A DNA stretch of 64,000 bases from an uncultured Pseudomonadota bacterium (GTDB taxonomy: Bacteria; Pseudomonadota; Gammaproteobacteria; Burkholderiales; SG8-39). Positions 62,438-64,000 of the stretch are shown here, one piece after another. A program made the translations under genes and the position numbers. The DNA lies in assembly GCA_903834835.1 (NCBI GenBank), contig CAILKO010000029.1, positions 1 through 64,000 of the forward strand, read 5' to 3'. The notes beneath the pieces were generated by a model, which ran no database searches, had not been told where the DNA came from, and saw only the letters and a program-made list of their open reading frames with translations. Within the stretch, counting starts at the first letter, position 1; each line of letters starts with the position of its first letter.

Positions 62438-63481
62438 TCAATAGCCGTACTTCTCCCGTGAGCGCTCCGCCGCCTCCCGGGCCGCGCGCAGCTCCGGTCT
62501 GGCGGACAGGTCGCGAAAGGCTTCACTCACCAGACTGTCCTGCAGCACATTGTCCACGGCGAGTCCCGCTGGCAGCTTCCCTGCGGCGGTCATCGTCGCG
62601 ATGATCGCCGCAAGCTGGTCATGTGACACCGCACCGTCCAGCGGTATCGGCCAGCTTTCGATGACTTCCACGCGCGTGACGAGCTGCTTGCAGTGCTCGA
62701 AGTCGTTATGACTCTCCACGCGCAGCCTGCGGTCGAGATCGGTCAGGTAGGGAAAATTCGCGGCAGTCCTCACGAACCAGAAGGCACGCAGATTGCCGCG
62801 CAGGAAGGCCGACAGTTCCGCGCCGCGCTCGCGCAGCGCGCGTCCCGTGGCGACGATCACCTTCCCGGGCCTGCCTTTCGGATATCGCTCGCTGGTATCA
62901 AGGATCAGCTTGAAGCCGCGCGCCTCTGCTTCGGCCCAGCGCCCGGGGCGGACCGGAATCAGATCCACCTTGCCTGCTTCGACGGCATCGAACTGCTTCG
63001 GGGTGTCCTCGTAGAACACCGGGTCGAAGCGCCAGCGGACATCGCGCTCGGGATCGAGACCGGCCTCGAGAAAGGCTTCCATCAGGAAGCCCTCGTCCAT
63101 GGAGCCGCGTTCGCGTATGCCGACGGTCGCGCCCTTCATGTCGGCGAGGCTGCGTACCCGCGGGCTGCCGTAGAAGCGCGTGCCGGCCGGGCCGTCGTAG
63201 CGCCAGCCGCCGACGATGTGTACATCGGCGCCAAGTGCTCGCTGGTAGAGCGCGGCACCTACCGCGGCGCCGGCCGCGATATCCACGCCGTGTTCTTCCA
63301 TGGCGAGCGCGAGCCCGTCGCGCTCGAGCGTACCGGGCAGCAGCCCGCGACTGTCGTAGACATGCCGCGTGAGGCCTTCCTCCCGAAAGTAGCCCTGCTC
63401 CTCCGCGACGCGGATCGTGATGGTGTGGCCGACGTGGTAGTTGACCGTCGCGATCAGCAGCGGCTGCTCGGCAGCGCTCAG
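62438..63481 (-). CDS. NMT1/ABC-type periplasmic solute-binding protein without clear signal peptide
   Basis: About 347 residues with the NMT1/SsuA-like fold: LLIATVNYHVGHTITIRVAEEQGYFREEGL at the start, FYGSPRVRSLADMKGATVGIRERGSMDEGF and PVFYEDTPKQFDAVEAGKVDLIPV later. No ATG lies near the N-terminus. The fold begins right after the overlapping stop of the beta-keto acid cleavage gene, so a CTG at 63481 (AAGGTGG upstream) or another non-ATG start is likely. Lack of a signal peptide suggests a cytoplasmic sensor or an enzyme partner rather than a transporter part. The start is uncertain. Confidence 0.65.
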   Translation of the reverse strand: MSAAEQPLLIATVNYHVGHTITIRVAEEQGYFREEGLTRHVYDSRGLLPGTLERDGLALAMEEHGVDIAAGAAVGAALYQRALGADVHIVGGWRYDGPAGTRFYGSPRVRSLADMKGATVGIRERGSMDEGFLMEAFLEAGLDPERDVRWRFDPVFYEDTPKQFDAVEAGKVDLIPVRPGRWAEAEARGFKLILDTSERYPKGRPGKVIVATGRALRERGAELSAFLRGNLRAFWFVRTAANFPYLTDLDRRLRVESHNDFEHCKQLVTRVEVIESWPIPLDGAVSHDQLAAIIATMTAAGKLPAGLAVDNVLQDSLVSEAFRDLSARPELRAAREAAERSREKYGY

Positions 63482-64000
63482 AACGCCACCTTGTCGCCGC
63501 CCTTCAGCGCAAGGATCTGGCGCGCCTCGTCGGGCGTCGCGATCTCGAGGCCGAGGCTCTCGATCACCTGGCGCGCGAGTACGACCTGCTGCGCATTGGT
63601 CTCGGCCAGCTTGCCCGGCGCGCGCCAGAGCGAATCCTCCAGCCCCACGCGCACATGGCCGCCCATGGCCGCCGCCTGGGTGATGACCGGCAGCTGATTG
63701 CGGCCTGCGCCGAGCACGGACCATTCGTAGTCCTTGCCGAACAGCCGGTCCGCGGTGCGGCGCAGGTGCATCACGTCCTCGGGGTGGGCGCCGATGCCGC
63801 CCATGATGCCGAACACGGTCTGGATGAAGAACGGCGGCTTGACGATGCCTTCATCCGCGAAATAGGCGAGCGTATACAGGTGGCTCGTGTCATAGCACTC
63901 GATCTCGAAGCGCGTGCCGTTATTCGCACAGGTGGTGAGGATGTACTCGATGTCGGCATAGGTGTTCTTGAAGATGCTCGAGCGCGAGCCCTCGAGATAG
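63478..64000 (-). CDS. Beta-keto acid cleavage enzyme (BKACE/DUF849), 3' part
   Basis: The C-terminal 174 residues of a BKACE-family zinc enzyme, which splits beta-keto acids with acetyl-CoA; the 5' end is beyond the window. Family features are FEIECYDTSHLYTLAYF, FIQTVFGIMGGIGAHPEDV, YEWSVLGAGRNQLP and GGHVRVGLEDSLW. It overlaps the start of the solute-binding-type gene, indicating one operon. Confidence 0.87.
   Translation of the reverse strand, partial: YLEGSRSSIFKNTYADIEYILTTCANNGTRFEIECYDTSHLYTLAYFADEGIVKPPFFIQTVFGIMGGIGAHPEDVMHLRRTADRLFGKDYEWSVLGAGRNQLPVITQAAAMGGHVRVGLEDSLWRAPGKLAETNAQQVVLARQVIESLGLEIATPDEARQILALKGGDKVAF

Noticed and set aside
1-64000. CRISPR arrays, tRNA/rRNA genes, insertion sequences, prophage
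   Set aside because: No regularly spaced direct repeats, no tRNA or rRNA landmarks, no transposase or integrase motifs were found on either strand by reading.

Overview
The window is GC-rich, densely coded chromosomal DNA from what looks like a betaproteobacterium (Burkholderiales/Rhodocyclales type). This is inferred from the two Bug/TctC-type solute receptors, a LapD/LapG pair, aromatic and acyl-CoA catabolic genes, and a double-length UvrA. I see no rRNA, tRNA, CRISPR array, phage or complete insertion sequence.

Layout. (1) 1-9080: the 3' end of a giant cadherin-repeat surface protein, a TolC-like outer-membrane protein with a C-terminal extension, two periplasmic adaptors (one carrying a cytoplasmic GAF-like domain), and an opposing lapG-lapD pair. 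Together they look like a secreted adhesin, its exporter, and the c-di-GMP-controlled protease switch that keeps or releases it. (2) 9.2-21.3 kb: a Bug receptor, an IclR regulator and a divergent aromatic-degradation operon (two LigB-like extradiol dioxygenases, LigA, Rieske oxygenase alpha and beta) followed by a complete branched-chain-type ABC importer and a CoA-transferase. (3) 21.3-33.5 kb: mixed metabolic genes: creatininase family, an AhpE-like peroxiredoxin with an in-frame UGA exactly at its catalytic cysteine (probable selenoprotein), MaoC-like, PurU, hemerythrin, SelO, cold-shock protein, SDR, class III alcohol dehydrogenase, and a glutaminase-STAS-cyclic-nucleotide-binding fusion. 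(4) 33.6-43.2 kb: tandem-fused UvrA (1881 aa), an EamA exporter, an amidohydrolase and an AidB-like acyl-CoA dehydrogenase. (5) 43.2-50.9 kb: Gdt1/TMEM165-type cation transporter, cupin, a frameshifted hybrid histidine kinase with a receiver protein, cupredoxin and copper P-type ATPase. (6) 50.9-64 kb: acyl-CoA synthetase-GNAT fusion, nikR with a recognisable NikR box before a TonB receptor, rnhB, a copper cluster (DUF2946, YcnI, CopC-CopD), a Pit/DUF47 phosphate uptake pair, and a solute-binding protein beside a beta-keto acid cleavage enzyme cut by the window edge.

Two signals stand out beyond the genes. One is the UGA-containing peroxiredoxin, whose only redox residue would be selenocysteine and which has a hairpin resembling a bacterial SECIS directly after the UGA. 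The other is a recurring AT-rich palindrome, consensus TAGTAACAWWWWTGTTACTA, found at five places in 64 kb (9054, 21292, 33560, 53712, 57476). It always lies between genes or over a gene end, and the perfect palindrome reaches 36 bp in one copy. I do not recognise it as a known operator. Two small gene remnants (5' end of an exonuclease III gene, 5' end of a cytochrome b561 gene) mark past deletions.
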